Below, in pieces: positions 53,871-63,400 of a stretch of 64,000 bases of DNA. The notes under the pieces were generated by a model that saw nothing but the letters and a program-made list of their open reading frames with translations, did not search any database and had not been told where the DNA came from. The DNA comes from Streptomyces ruber (lineage in GTDB: Bacteria; Actinomycetota; Actinomycetes; Streptomycetales; Streptomycetaceae). The stretch is from assembly GCF_014648075.1 (NCBI RefSeq), contig NZ_BMQK01000003.1:682001-746000 (forward strand), written 5' to 3'. The translations under genes and the position numbers were made by a program. Numbering within the stretch: position 1 is the first letter of the stretch; every line of letters starts with the position of its first letter.

Positions 53871-53889
53871 GCGCGGACGCCGGACGGGA
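53852..53889 (+). terminator. hairpin around the stop codon of the hypothetical gene
   Basis: Arms TCCCGTCCGGCGTCCG (53852-53867) and complement (53874-53889); the 6-base loop contains the TGA at 53868-53870. Confidence 0.8.
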
Positions 53890-54195
53890 ACAGGAGACAG
53901 GGACACTGGACGGGAACGGGAAACACCCCGCCGGACCGGGCGCCCCGCGCGTGCCGGACCGCTCCCCGCGGCCCCGGCCGCACGGGGCGACACGGCCGGG
54001 GCCCGCAGTCCCGTCGTTCGCCGAAGGGCGGGCCGGGCGGCGTCGGACGTGTGCTCCGGAGCCCCTCCGACCGGAGGCCGCCGGGGGAAGTGCCGGGGAC
54101 CCGGATCGCCGTACTGGCCGTACTCGGGTCCGGGCCCGGTGCGGCGAGGGCGCGGGCACGGCGTCGCCCGGCAGGCGGGACCCCCGCGACGGGCC
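53890..54195. other. intergenic region between convergent transcripts
   Basis: About 305 bases of GC-rich DNA between the terminator and the stop of the third SARP gene. No gene, repeat or further hairpin that I can support. Confidence 0.5.
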
Positions 54196-56433
54196 CTAGG
54201 CCACTTCCGCGCCGCCGTCCTGGATCAGCAGGGGCGCCAGGAGCCGGTCCAGCGCGCCGAGGCCGGTCGGAGGGAGGCTGACGGTCACGGCGTGCCGGCG
54301 GCCGCCCGCCCAGTCGGGGCGGCGCTCCACCAGGAGCGGGCGGGTACCGACGACGTTCAGCAGCGGGACTCCGTCCCGGTGTTCCGTGAGCTGTTCGACC
54401 GTGTCCAGCAGGAGGTCGTCGGCGTGGTGCAGGCCGTCCCAGACGAGCACCAGCGGCTGCGCGCACGCCACCCGCACGACGAAGTCGCGCCAGGCCAGCA
54501 GGGTCCGGCGGACGTGGGCGGCGTCGGTCGCCCCGGAACCGGGCGTGACCAGCGGGCGCAGCAGGGAGAGCAGCGGCCGGGCGTGGTCCGCGTGGCCGGT
54601 GAGCCGCAGCAGCGCGGCCTCGGCCCCGCGCAGCGCCGTGTCGGGAGTGTCCCGGGCGGTCGTCCCGCAGTACGCGGCGAACATCTCCGCGGGCGCGGCC
54701 AGCGGACCACCGTGACCCGGCGGGGGCACCGTGGCGGACAGGACCCGTACGCCGTCCTCCTCGGCCGCGAGGGCGTCCCGGAACCCGGTGAGCAGCCGGG
54801 CCGTGCCCGCACCGGACGGGCCGAGCACGGTGACCAGGTGCGGGGCGCCGAGGTCCCGGGCGCGCCGCAACAGGCCGCGCATCAGGTCCAGTTCACCGCC
54901 GTGGCCGCCCGGCGGGGCGATGACGCCGTCGTCCGCCGTCGTCCCCACCCGCCAGTGGGAGGGGGACGCGGGGACCGGCTGGTACGTCACCCACGGCTCG
55001 GTCAGCCGCCGGGTGCGGTCGCACACCCGGATCTCGTGGGCCGCGGTCGGCTCCAGCGCGTCCTGGCACCTCTCGACCAGCTCACCGCCCATCAGCGGCC
55101 GGACGGTGCCCGCCACCGTCAGCTCGGTGACCACCGCCTCCCCCGTGGTCACCGCCGCGTGCACGCCGAGCCCGGGGACCAAGGGGGCGGGGCCGGCGGA
55201 CGGGGCGCGGGCCGCAGCCGGAGCGGTGAGGCGGTCCCGGACCGCGACGGCGGCGCGCACCGCGGGACCGGCGCCGTGCCCGCGCCGCGCCGAGTCGGCG
55301 AAGAAGCCCAGCTGGACGGAGCCGACGGACGTCGCCCGGCCGCCGGAGTCCTCGATCGTCTCGCGGACGAGCCGGGAGAGCGCGTCGAGCACCTGGTCGA
55401 CGTCCTGCGGCGGCAGACGGTCGAACTCCGCGCCGAGACGGAAGCGGAACATCAGCACGCTGCCCGGCTGACGGAGGGCCGGCGGCTCCGCGGGCGTGTC
55501 GCCGGGGCGACGGGGCGCGTCCTCGGGTGGCGCCGCCGCGGGGGTCCCGGTGGCCGGGCCGGGGCCGGCGGACGGCGCGGGAACCGGTACGTCGTCGGAG
55601 GCGCCGGGGGGGTGCTCCGGAGGCGACGCCGGCTCGGCGGGCGGGGACGACGGCAGGTCCAGGGAAGGGTCGTGGGTGAGGACCGACTGCTGGAGCGTGC
55701 GCATCCGGTGTCCGGGCTCCAGACCGAGCCCTTCGAACAGGGCCGTCCGCAGCCGGTTGTAGACGTCGAGCGCCTCGGCCTGTCTGCCGCAGCGGTAGAG
55801 CGCGGTCATCAGCTGCCGCGACGCCCGCTCGCGCAGCGGCTCCGCCTCGACGAACGCCTCCAGCTCCCGCAGGACGGCGTGGTGCCCGCCGCAGGCCAGC
55901 TCCGCCTCGAACCGGTCCTCCATGACGTCGAGCCGTCTGTCCTGCAAGGCGGTGAGCTGGGGCCACGCCGTCCCGTCCTCCACCAGGTCGGCGAGTGCGA
56001 GGCCCCGCCACAGGGACAGGGCGTCGCGCAGGGCGCGGCTCGCCGTGAGCGGGTCACCGGCCGCCAGCGCCGCGCGCCCGGCGGCGACCTGCTGCTGGAA
56101 GACGAGAAGGTCGACCTGTTCCGGGCGGACGCGGAGCAGATAGCCGGGCGCCCGGGTCAGCAGCTCCGGGGCGCCGGTGTCCGCGCCGTCCTCGGAGGCC
56201 GCCGCGTCGGCGAGGGTGCGGCGGAGCCGCCAGACCGCGTTCTGCAGGATCTTCCGCGCGGTCACGGGGGCGTCGTCCACGGGCCACAGGGCGCCGAGCA
56301 GATGGCTGGTCGGTACGACCCGGTTGGCGTGCAGCAGCAGGAAGGCCAGGGCCGCCCGCTGCCGGGTACCGCCGAGTTCCAACGGCCCCGAGCCGGTGTG
56401 GACTTCCAGTGGACCCAAGAGCCGAAAGTGCAT
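54196..56433 (-). CDS. third SARP regulator with degenerate cyclase-homology and ATPase domains
   Basis: A 745-residue paralogue of the preceding SARP: DNA-binding/activation region (MHFRLLGPLEVHTGSGPLEL ... LEPGHRMRTLQQSVLTHDP), a Pro-rich linker, a cyclase-like region without metal ligands (GSVLMFRFRLGAEFDRLPP, GGRATSVGSVQLGFFAD), and a STAND ATPase remnant. The P-loop reads GPSGAGTARLL, so the essential lysine is Thr, and Walker B is VLVWDGLHH. Nucleotide hydrolysis is therefore unlikely. ATG at 56433 follows GGGGAGA. No TTA codon seen. Downstream of the aminotransferase on the same strand but with its own possible promoter. Confidence 0.85.
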   Translation of the reverse strand: MHFRLLGPLEVHTGSGPLELGGTRQRAALAFLLLHANRVVPTSHLLGALWPVDDAPVTARKILQNAVWRLRRTLADAAASEDGADTGAPELLTRAPGYLLRVRPEQVDLLVFQQQVAAGRAALAAGDPLTASRALRDALSLWRGLALADLVEDGTAWPQLTALQDRRLDVMEDRFEAELACGGHHAVLRELEAFVEAEPLRERASRQLMTALYRCGRQAEALDVYNRLRTALFEGLGLEPGHRMRTLQQSVLTHDPSLDLPSSPPAEPASPPEHPPGASDDVPVPAPSAGPGPATGTPAAAPPEDAPRRPGDTPAEPPALRQPGSVLMFRFRLGAEFDRLPPQDVDQVLDALSRLVRETIEDSGGRATSVGSVQLGFFADSARRGHGAGPAVRAAVAVRDRLTAPAAARAPSAGPAPLVPGLGVHAAVTTGEAVVTELTVAGTVRPLMGGELVERCQDALEPTAAHEIRVCDRTRRLTEPWVTYQPVPASPSHWRVGTTADDGVIAPPGGHGGELDLMRGLLRRARDLGAPHLVTVLGPSGAGTARLLTGFRDALAAEEDGVRVLSATVPPPGHGGPLAAPAEMFAAYCGTTARDTPDTALRGAEAALLRLTGHADHARPLLSLLRPLVTPGSGATDAAHVRRTLLAWRDFVVRVACAQPLVLVWDGLHHADDLLLDTVEQLTEHRDGVPLLNVVGTRPLLVERRPDWAGGRRHAVTVSLPPTGLGALDRLLAPLLIQDGGAEVA

Positions 56434-56458
56434 GGATCTCCCCGCCTCGCGCTGCCGC

Positions 56459-56489
56459 ACGCTACCAAAAGCTTGATCGTGCGTGCCAA
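56459..56489 (-). promoter_or_regulatory. possible promoter of the third SARP gene
   Basis: Minus strand TTGGCA (56489-56484), 19-base spacer, TAGCGT (56464-56459), 25 bases before the start. The long spacer would require an activator. Confidence 0.4.
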
Positions 56490-56505
56490 GGGGCGGCCGC
56501 ACCAC

Positions 56506-56550
56506 CGGTGACCGCGCCGACGGTGACCGGGCCGCCGGTGACCGGGCCGA
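56506..56550. repeat. three 15-base tandem repeats
   Basis: CGGTGACCGCGCCGA, CGGTGACCGGGCCGC and CGGTGACCGGGCCGA in a row, in the 200-base gap between aminotransferase and third SARP gene. Confidence 0.75.
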
Positions 56551-56633
56551 CGGGGAGACCCGCCCCGGCGGGTGGGGGGAGGACCGCCGGGGCGGGAGCG
56601 AGGGAGGACGTACGTGCGGGACGGGGCGTCGGC

Positions 56634-58256
56634 TCAGCGCGCCGGGCCGTTCGCCAGGCGCTCACCCGCCTCGTCGCGCATGATGGCGCAGACGTCCCGC
56701 AGCCCGCCCTCGAGCTGGGCGATCTCGGCGTCGGTCAGCAGCAGGGACGGTTCGAAGCGCAGGGTGTTGAGCGCGCTCGCGGTCGGGAACGTACGGACGT
56801 TGTGCCGGTGCAGCAGATGCCCGGCGAGCACATAGCCGAACAGGCCGCCGGCCGCCGCGTCCCGCAGGGCAGGTGAGGCGGACCCGGACTGGTCGTGGAA
56901 CTCCATGCCGAGCATCAGGCCCCGGCCCCGCACCTCCTTGACCACCCCGGGGAAGTCCTCGGCCACCGACGTCAGCATGCGGCGCAGCGCCTCGCCCCGC
57001 TCGGCGGCCCGGCGGTAGGCCGCGCCGCCGTCCGCCTCCAGCAGCTCCAGCACCTTGAGCGCTATGTGGCAGGAGAAGCTGTCCTTCGCGAAGGTCGAGC
57101 TGTGGACGATCTCGAACTCCTTGCGGTACCGCGCCTCACGGACCAGCATCACCGACGTCTTGGCGATGCCGCCGCCCAGCGTCTTCGCCAGCGTGTAGTA
57201 GTCGCCGCGCAGCCCGACCTGCGAACTCGACAGCAGGGCACCGGTGCGTCCCATGCCGCTCTGGATCTCGTCGACCACCACCGGGCAGTCGACCGACTCG
57301 CAGAACCGCTGGATCTCCGCGGCGAACTCCGGCGACAGGACGTGGATGCCGCCCTCGCCCTGGATCGGCTCCACCAGGAAGGCGCAGAACGCGGGGAACT
57401 CGCGCTCGGTCACCTCGACCCGGCCGTCGACGACACGCACGTCCCGGACCGTCCGGCGCTCCTCGGCGTAGATCTCCTTGAGCGCGTCGGGCCGCTCGCG
57501 GGGCACGAACCGGGCCTGCGCCGCCAGCGCCTTGAACGGGGCGCGGTACCCCTCGTTGTGCGTGAGCTGCACGCTCGCCGCCAGCTTCCCGTGGAAGCCG
57601 CCCTCCAGGCTGAGGAACAGCGGCGGCCGGGCGAACTGTTCGGCGTTGTGGCGCTCCAGCTCCGCGGCGAGCGCCTCGAAGTCACCGCCGGCGGCCGCCG
57701 CGTCGAGCCCGGCACGGCCGAGGGCCTGGGCCGTGACCGTCGCCGTCCCGGCCGCCACCGCCGCGCGGGCGCTCGCCGTGTGCTCCGCGAGCTCCTCGCG
57801 CAGTGCCGCCAGCCGCATGCCCCGGTCCATCTCGGCGTGCTTGATCGCGGCCTCCACGGCCTCCGCGCCGGTGTTGGCGAAGATCGCGAAGTACGGTTCA
57901 CCGGTGCCCAGTTCACGGTGCACGATCCGGTTGAGCTCGGCCGCGAGCCGGTTGGCGTAGGGATGGCGGGAGAACTGCGCGTGCACCGGGGTCCCCGACG
58001 CCAGCAGCTCCGTCGCGCGCTCGACGATCTCCGGGCGGTTGTGGCCGAGCAGGACGGAACCGTAACCGCCGGCGAAGTCCACCACCGGGATCTCGGTGCC
58101 GTCCTCGTCCAGCCGGAACAGCGTGTTGTCCTGGGCCCGGACGTACTCGACGGCCAGTCCCGCGGTGCCCAGCACCGCACGCAGGTGCGGTTCGGCGAGC
58201 TCCGGCTCGGTGACCTCGGGCCCGGCTGCTGCGGTGTCTGTGTGAGTCATGGTCAC
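56634..58256 (-). CDS. class III PLP-dependent aminotransferase
   Basis: A 540-residue fold-type I aminotransferase of the diaminobutyrate/ornithine group. VVDFAGGYGSVLLGHNRPEI and FAIFANTGAEAVEAAIKHAE start the cofactor domain; PVVVDEIQSGMGRTG binds PLP; the Schiff-base lysine is in YYTLAKTLGGGIAK. An insert of about 60 residues (140-200, Ala-rich helix) makes it longer than normal. In polyketide-alkaloid clusters (coelimycin CpkG and relatives) such enzymes transaminate the aldehyde released from the PKS; that is the likely role here. GTG at 58256 or ATG at 58250. Confidence 0.88.
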   Translation of the reverse strand: MTMTHTDTAAAGPEVTEPELAEPHLRAVLGTAGLAVEYVRAQDNTLFRLDEDGTEIPVVDFAGGYGSVLLGHNRPEIVERATELLASGTPVHAQFSRHPYANRLAAELNRIVHRELGTGEPYFAIFANTGAEAVEAAIKHAEMDRGMRLAALREELAEHTASARAAVAAGTATVTAQALGRAGLDAAAAGGDFEALAAELERHNAEQFARPPLFLSLEGGFHGKLAASVQLTHNEGYRAPFKALAAQARFVPRERPDALKEIYAEERRTVRDVRVVDGRVEVTEREFPAFCAFLVEPIQGEGGIHVLSPEFAAEIQRFCESVDCPVVVDEIQSGMGRTGALLSSSQVGLRGDYYTLAKTLGGGIAKTSVMLVREARYRKEFEIVHSSTFAKDSFSCHIALKVLELLEADGGAAYRRAAERGEALRRMLTSVAEDFPGVVKEVRGRGLMLGMEFHDQSGSASPALRDAAAGGLFGYVLAGHLLHRHNVRTFPTASALNTLRFEPSLLLTDAEIAQLEGGLRDVCAIMRDEAGERLANGPAR

Positions 58257-58283
58257 AGGGTGCGCCCGCGGGGTAAAGCCGCG

Positions 58284-58301
58284 GTCACCGCACAGTCACC
58301 C
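58284..58301 (-). promoter_or_regulatory. direct heptamer repeat before the aminotransferase gene
   Basis: On the minus strand GGGTGAC (58301-58295) and CGGTGAC (58290-58284) at an 11-base period; eight bases further lies TACCCC (58275-58270), a weak -10. The spacing is that of SARP sites. Confidence 0.4.
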
Positions 58302-58446
58302 CGGCGGCCGTGCCACGGGCGGGGGAGCACGGTTACCCGACGGTGGGGGAAGGGCGTCCGGGCGCCGGTACGTTGAGGAATCCGCCGGCCCGTCCGTACC
58401 ACTGTCACGGGCCGCGTGTGCCCCGACGAATCCCGGAGAAGGTGGC

Positions 58447-58995
58447 ATGAATCCCGCGTCCGCTGAACTCGAATCTTCAGCTTCCCCCTCCGAGCCGCGC
58501 TGGGTGGGGCCCGGCCGGCTGAGAGAGGTGATGTCCCGTTTCGCGACCGGCGTCACGGTCATCACCGTGGGCCGCGAGCACCTGCACGCCATGACGGCCA
58601 ATGCCTTCAGCTCGGTCTCGCTCGACCCGCCCTCGGTGCTGTGCAGCGTGGGCCACGGCGCGGTGATGCACCAGGCGCTGACCGACGCGGGCCGGTTCGC
58701 CGTGAACATCCTCGGCGCCGAGCAGGAGCCCCTCGCCCGGCACTTCGCCGACAAGAACCGCACCCTCGGCGCCGCGCAGTTCGACGGGCTGGAGTGGTGG
58801 CCCGGCGCGCACACGGGCGCGCCTCTGCTGGCGGGTTCGCTGGCCTGGGTGGAGTGCGAACTGACCGCCGCGCACTCGTTCGGCGACCACACCATCTTCA
58901 TCGGGACGGTGCTGGAGGCCGGCCGCGGCAGTGACGGCCACGAACTGCTCTTCCTCAACGGCACATTCGGCCGCCCGGAGCCCTCCACGCGCTGA
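58447..58995 (+). CDS. flavin reductase (HpaC/ActVB-like)
   Basis: A 182-residue member of the flavin reductase-like FMN-binding split-barrel family: LREVMSRFATGVTVITVGRE, AMTANAFSSVSLDPPSVLCS, GRFAVNILGAEQEPLARHFA, FGDHTIFIGTVLEAG. It reduces FMN or FAD with NAD(P)H and passes it to a two-component monooxygenase, which is not encoded in this window. ATG at 58447 follows GGAGAAGG. Divergent from the aminotransferase. Confidence 0.92.
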   Translation: MNPASAELESSASPSEPRWVGPGRLREVMSRFATGVTVITVGREHLHAMTANAFSSVSLDPPSVLCSVGHGAVMHQALTDAGRFAVNILGAEQEPLARHFADKNRTLGAAQFDGLEWWPGAHTGAPLLAGSLAWVECELTAAHSFGDHTIFIGTVLEAGRGSDGHELLFLNGTFGRPEPSTR

Positions 58996-59028
58996 CCGTC
59001 CCGGCCCCCGGAACCGGCCCTCCGATCC

Positions 59029-59064
59029 CCGTGCCGCCCCGACAGCGCCGTCGGGGCGGCACGG
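59029..59064 (+). terminator. hairpin terminator after the flavin reductase gene
   Basis: Arms CCGTGCCGCCCCGAC and complement (15 base pairs, 6-base loop), 33 bases after the stop codon. Confidence 0.85.
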
Positions 59065-59329
59065 TGACCGGGGGGCCGGAACGCGTGCCAGGGGGCCGCA
59101 CGCCGGGCTGTTGCCGCCGCGCGAAATGTGCGGCGGACACCGCCGCATTCCGGTGGGGCGGCTGTGCCGAGATGAATTCATGTGCCGGGCGCCACGGAAA
59201 GGCGCAAGCAATCAGCCTGTACCGGAGAAGAAAAAGAAAAGCCCCGAACGGAAGAACCCCCCGGAGTGATCCGGGGGGTTCTTCTGCGGTGCGGTGCGGT
59301 CGGTGCGCGAAAGTGCGCGATACGGCGTC
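59065..59329. other. intergenic region between flavin reductase and SnoaL-like genes
   Basis: Between two terminators and the next stop codon lies an A-rich stretch (59226-59240) that on the minus strand gives a T-rich tail to the hairpin at 59251-59284. No gene seen. Confidence 0.5.
59251..59284 (-). terminator. intrinsic terminator of the SnoaL-like operon
   Basis: Arms GAAGAACCCCCCGGA and complement (15 base pairs, 4-base loop), followed on the minus strand by a T-rich stretch (59240-59226). 45 bases after the first SnoaL-like stop codon. Confidence 0.88.
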
Positions 59330-59755
59330 TTACTCGGCCACCAGACCCTTGGCGGCCACCGGACGGTCGATGGCCATCAGCCAGCGGCCGTCCTTCTGGC
59401 GCCGCAGGACGTCCGTGCACACGCCCTGGAGCAGGGTCGGCGAGCCGTCGGGGGCGGTGCCCTGGATGCTGTAGTCCACGCCCATGAGCGCCACGTCGCC
59501 GGCGACGTAGGAGAACGTGATCTTGGCCTTCAGGGTCGGCTTCGAGGACAGGAACTCCTTGAAGAAGGCCAGGCGCGCCGCACCGGAGAGGGGCTCCCCG
59601 GAGAAGTTCGAGATGGAGTCGTCGAGGTACAGACGGTTGAACAGCTCGCCGTCACCGGAGTTGAAGACCTGCAGGAAGATCTCGTTCGCGACCTCGGCGT
59701 CGCTGGTCAGGTCGGGGTTCTCGGGGTCGAAGTCGACGGTGTAGTCGAAGGCCAT
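59330..59755 (-). CDS. SnoaL/NTF2-like protein
   Basis: A 141-residue alpha+beta cone-fold protein: ANEIFLQVFNSGDGELFNRL, LYLDDSISNFSGEPLSGAAR, KAKITFSYVAGDVALMGVDY, VLRRQKDGRWLMAIDRP. NTF2-like proteins in polyketide clusters serve as cyclases, isomerases, dehydratases or binding proteins. Second gene of a two-gene minus-strand unit with a related protein. ATG at 59755. Function cannot be assigned. Confidence 0.85.
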   Translation of the reverse strand: MAFDYTVDFDPENPDLTSDAEVANEIFLQVFNSGDGELFNRLYLDDSISNFSGEPLSGAARLAFFKEFLSSKPTLKAKITFSYVAGDVALMGVDYSIQGTAPDGSPTLLQGVCTDVLRRQKDGRWLMAIDRPVAAKGLVAE

Positions 59756-59829
59756 GGGTACCGGCCCGCCTCTCTGTCTCGTTGGGTGGTGGCTGGTTGG
59801 GCTCTGCTGCGTCGTGGGCCGGGCTCGGC

Positions 59830-60210
59830 TCAGTCCTCCTGGCCGTACGGTTCGTCGACGGCGTAGCGCCAGACGTTGTCCTCGCAGAGGCGCAGCACGT
59901 CGACGCCGATGCCCTGCATCCGCTCGGGCGCGCCCGTCTCGTCGACGGTGTCGATGACCCAGTCGACGATCAGGAGCGCGGTGTCGCCGGTGACGAAGGA
60001 CTGCCGCAGCTCGGTGCTGATCCGCGGCCCGCGGGACAGGAACTCCCGCGTGTAGTCCCTGCGGGCCTGGCCCGTCAGCGGCTTGCCCGGCTCCCAGACC
60101 GCGATGGCCTCCGGGGTGTAGAAGTCCTCGAGCGCCTCGGCGTCCCCGGAGTTGAAGGTCTCCACATAAAGCTCGGTGCGCTTTTCCAGGTCATCGGTGA
60201 TCTGCGACAT
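59830..60210 (-). CDS. SnoaL/NTF2-like protein, paralogue
   Basis: A 126-residue NTF2-like protein similar in layout to its neighbour (RTELYVETFNSGDAEALEDF, YTPEAIAVWEPGKPLTGQAR, TALLIVDWVIDTVDETG, VLRLCEDNVWRYAVDEP). The shared VETFNSGD/LQVFNSGD helix suggests a tandem duplication, and the two may form a heterodimer. ATG at 60210 (MSQITDD) is chosen; an upstream in-frame GTG/CTG region is less protein-like. Divergent from the PKS gene. Confidence 0.83.
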   Translation of the reverse strand: MSQITDDLEKRTELYVETFNSGDAEALEDFYTPEAIAVWEPGKPLTGQARRDYTREFLSRGPRISTELRQSFVTGDTALLIVDWVIDTVDETGAPERMQGIGVDVLRLCEDNVWRYAVDEPYGQED

Positions 60211-60462
60211 GGGAGATCCGGCCTGCCCTTCTGTGAGTGAGGTGGCGTGGCTGAGTTCCACGGTCGAGACGGTATTCCATCGTGCGCAACATCACGGGAA
60301 TCGCCGGGTCATACGGTGCCCTGCCGCCGTCCGGCCGTCCGATTACCGGAACAAGGCCGTTCGTTGATTTCCACGAGGAGGCCCCTGCCTACGATCCATT
60401 CGCAGAGTTGCCTCAATGCCTTGGGGTTTCGGTCGAATCAGCCGGAAGGGTAGTCGAGCGCG
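60211..60462. promoter_or_regulatory. divergent promoter region of PKS and SnoaL-like genes
   Basis: 252 bases, locally AT-richer than the surroundings. TTGATT near 60364 and TACGAT near 60390 might be part of a PKS promoter, but the spacing (20) is long. GGAAGGG (60444-60450) is the only candidate binding site for the PKS start. No clear SARP repeats. Confidence 0.45.
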
Positions 60463-63400
60463 ATGACGAACGAGCAGCACCTTGGGACGTCCGCGGCGCG
60501 TGCGGGAGGCGACGAGGCCATCGCGGTCGTCGGAGTCTCCTGCCGGCTGCCCGGCGCCGACGGTCCCGCGGGCTTCTGGGAGTTGCTGAGCACCGGCACG
60601 AGCGCCGTGACCGGGGTGCCCGAGGGACGCTGGCGGCCGGTGACCGCCGGGCCCGGGGCCGAGGAGGCCGGCGAGGGTTCCGGATCGGCCGATGCCGGTG
60701 CCGGGGAGGGCGCCGACTCCGGCGAGGACGCCGGTTCCGGGATGCGCCGGGGCGGTTTCCTCGACCGCGTCGACACCTTCGACGCCGCATTCTTCGGCAT
60801 CTCCCCGCGCGAGGCCGTCACCATGGACCCGCAGCAGCGGCTGGTGCTGGAGCTGGCCTGGGAGGCGCTGGAGGACGCCGGGATCGTGCCGGCCGCGCTG
60901 GCGGGCAGCCGGACGGCCGTCTTCGTCGGCACCCTGCGCGACGACTACTCCGCCCTGCTGTACCAGCACGGTGAGCGGGCGATCACCCAGCACACCATGG
61001 CGGGCGTCAACCGCGGTGTCATCGCCAACCGGGTCTCGTACCACCTGGGACTGCGCGGCCCGAGCCTGACGGTCGACTCCGCCCAGTCCTCCTCGCTCGT
61101 CGCCGTCCACCTCGCCTGCGAGTCGCTGCGGTCGGGGGAGTCGGAGGCGGCCGTCGTGGCCGGCGTCAACCTCAACATCCTCGCCGAGAGCGCGGTCAGC
61201 GAGGAGCGCTTCGGCGGCCTCTCGCCGGACGGCACGGCCTACACCTTCGACGCCCGCGCCAACGGGTTCGTGCGCGGCGAGGGCGGCGGCGCCGTCATCC
61301 TCAAGCCGCTGGCCCGCGCCGTCGCGGACGGCGACCGCGTCTACGGAGTGATCCTCGCCAGCGCCGTCAACAACGACGGTGCCACCCCCGGGCTCACCGT
61401 CCCCGACCGCGCGTCCCAGGAGCAGGTGCTGCGCGAGGCGTACGCCAAGGCCGCCGTCGACCCCGCGACGGTGCAGTACGTCGAGCTGCACGGCACGGGC
61501 ACCCCGGTCGGGGACCCGATCGAGGCCGCGGCGCTCGGCGCGGTCCTCGGCGCCGGCCGCGCCCCCGAGCGCGCGCTGCGGGTCGGCTCGGTGAAGACCA
61601 ACATCGGCCACCTGGAGGGGGCCGCCGGCATCGTCGGCCTCATCAAGGCGCTGCTGGCCCTGTCCCACCGTACGATCCCGGCCAGCCTCAACTTCGAGAC
61701 ACCGAACCCGCGCATACCGCTGGCCGAGCTCGGCCTCCGGGTGCAGAGCACGCCGTCCGCCTGGCCCGAGCCCGACCGCACGCTGCTGGCCGGTGTGTCC
61801 TCCTTCGGCATGGGCGGCACCAACGCCCACGTCGTCCTCGCCGAACACCCGGCGCCCGAGCCCGCCCCCGCGCCCCGCCCGGCATCCGGCCCCGCGTCCG
61901 AGCCGTCCCCCGTCCCCTGGGTCGTCTCCGGCCGCACCACCGCCGCACTCCGCGACCAGGCCGCGCGCCTGCACGCCGCCGTCACCGCCGACACGTCGCT
62001 CGACCCGGCGGACGTCGGACTGACCCTCGCCGCGCACCGCACCGTCTTCGAGCACCGCGCGGTCGTCCTCGGCGACGGCCGCGACACGCTGCTCGAAGGG
62101 CTCGCCGCCCTCGCCGCGCTCGCGCCCGCCCCCGGGGTCGTCACCGGCACCGCGCGCCCCGGCGGACCCGCCCTGGTCTTCACCGGCCAGGGCTCCCAGC
62201 GCGTCGGCATGGGCAGCGGACTGCGCCGTGCCTTCCCGGTGTTCGCCGAGGCCTTCGACGAGGTGTGCGCCCACCTGGACCCGCTGCTCGACCGCCCGCT
62301 GAGCGAGGTGATCGACTCCGGCGACGGCCTGGACGACACCGGTTACACCCAGCCCGCGATCTTCGCCGTGGAGGTGGCGCTGTACCGCCTGGTCGCCTCC
62401 TGGGGCGTCGTCCCCTCCTTCGTGGCCGGGCACTCGATCGGCGAGATAGCCGCCGCCCACGCCGCCGGGGTGCTCTCCCTCGACGACGCGGCCCGCCTGG
62501 TGGCGGCCCGCGGCCGACTGATGCAGGCCCTCCCGTCCGGTGGTGTCATGGTGGCCGTCCGGGCTGCCGAGGAGGAGGTGGCGGAGCTCCTCGCCGACGA
62601 GCCGGCGGCCGCGGTCGCCGCCGTCAACGGCCCGCTGTCCACGGTCGTCTCGGGAGCGGAGGAGGCGGTCGAGCGGATCACCGCCCGGCTGTGCGCCCAG
62701 GGCCGCACCGTCCGCCGGCTGACCGTCTCGCACGCCTTCCACTCCCCGCTGATGGACCCCATGCTGGCGGACTTCCGCCGGGCCGTCGCGGACCTCACCT
62801 TCCACGAGCCCACCGTGCCGGCCGTCTCCACCGTGACCGGCCGGCCGGTCGGACCCGGCGAGTGGTCCTCGCCCGAGTACTGGGTGGAGCAGATCCGCCG
62901 GCCCGTGCGGTTCCTGGACGCCGTACGCGCCCTGGAGGCCGCCGGGGCCCCCACCCTCCTCGAACTCGGCCCCGACGGAGTCTGCTCGGCGATGGCCGTC
63001 GAGGGCCTCGACGACACGGACGCCACGACGCCGGTGGCCGCGCTGCGTTCCGGCCGCCCGGAGCCCGCCACCCTCCTCACCGCCGTCGCCACGGCCTTCG
63101 TGCGGGGCGCGGACGTCGACTGGCCGGCCGTACCGGCGGTGGAGGGCGGCCGCAGGGTGCCGCTGCCCACGTACGCCTTCCAGCGCGAGCGGTACTGGGT
63201 CACCGGCACCGCCCGCGCCGCCGCCCTGCCGCAGGACCTCCCGGCGCCCGAGGCCGCCCCGGCCCCCGCCCCCGCCGCCGTGACGGCCGACCTCGCCGAC
63301 CTGACCGGCCTGGTCACCGCGCAGATCGCCGCCGTACTGGAGTACTCCGGGGACCGCCGCGTCGAGCCGCACACCAGCTTCAAGGAGCTCGGGTTCGACT

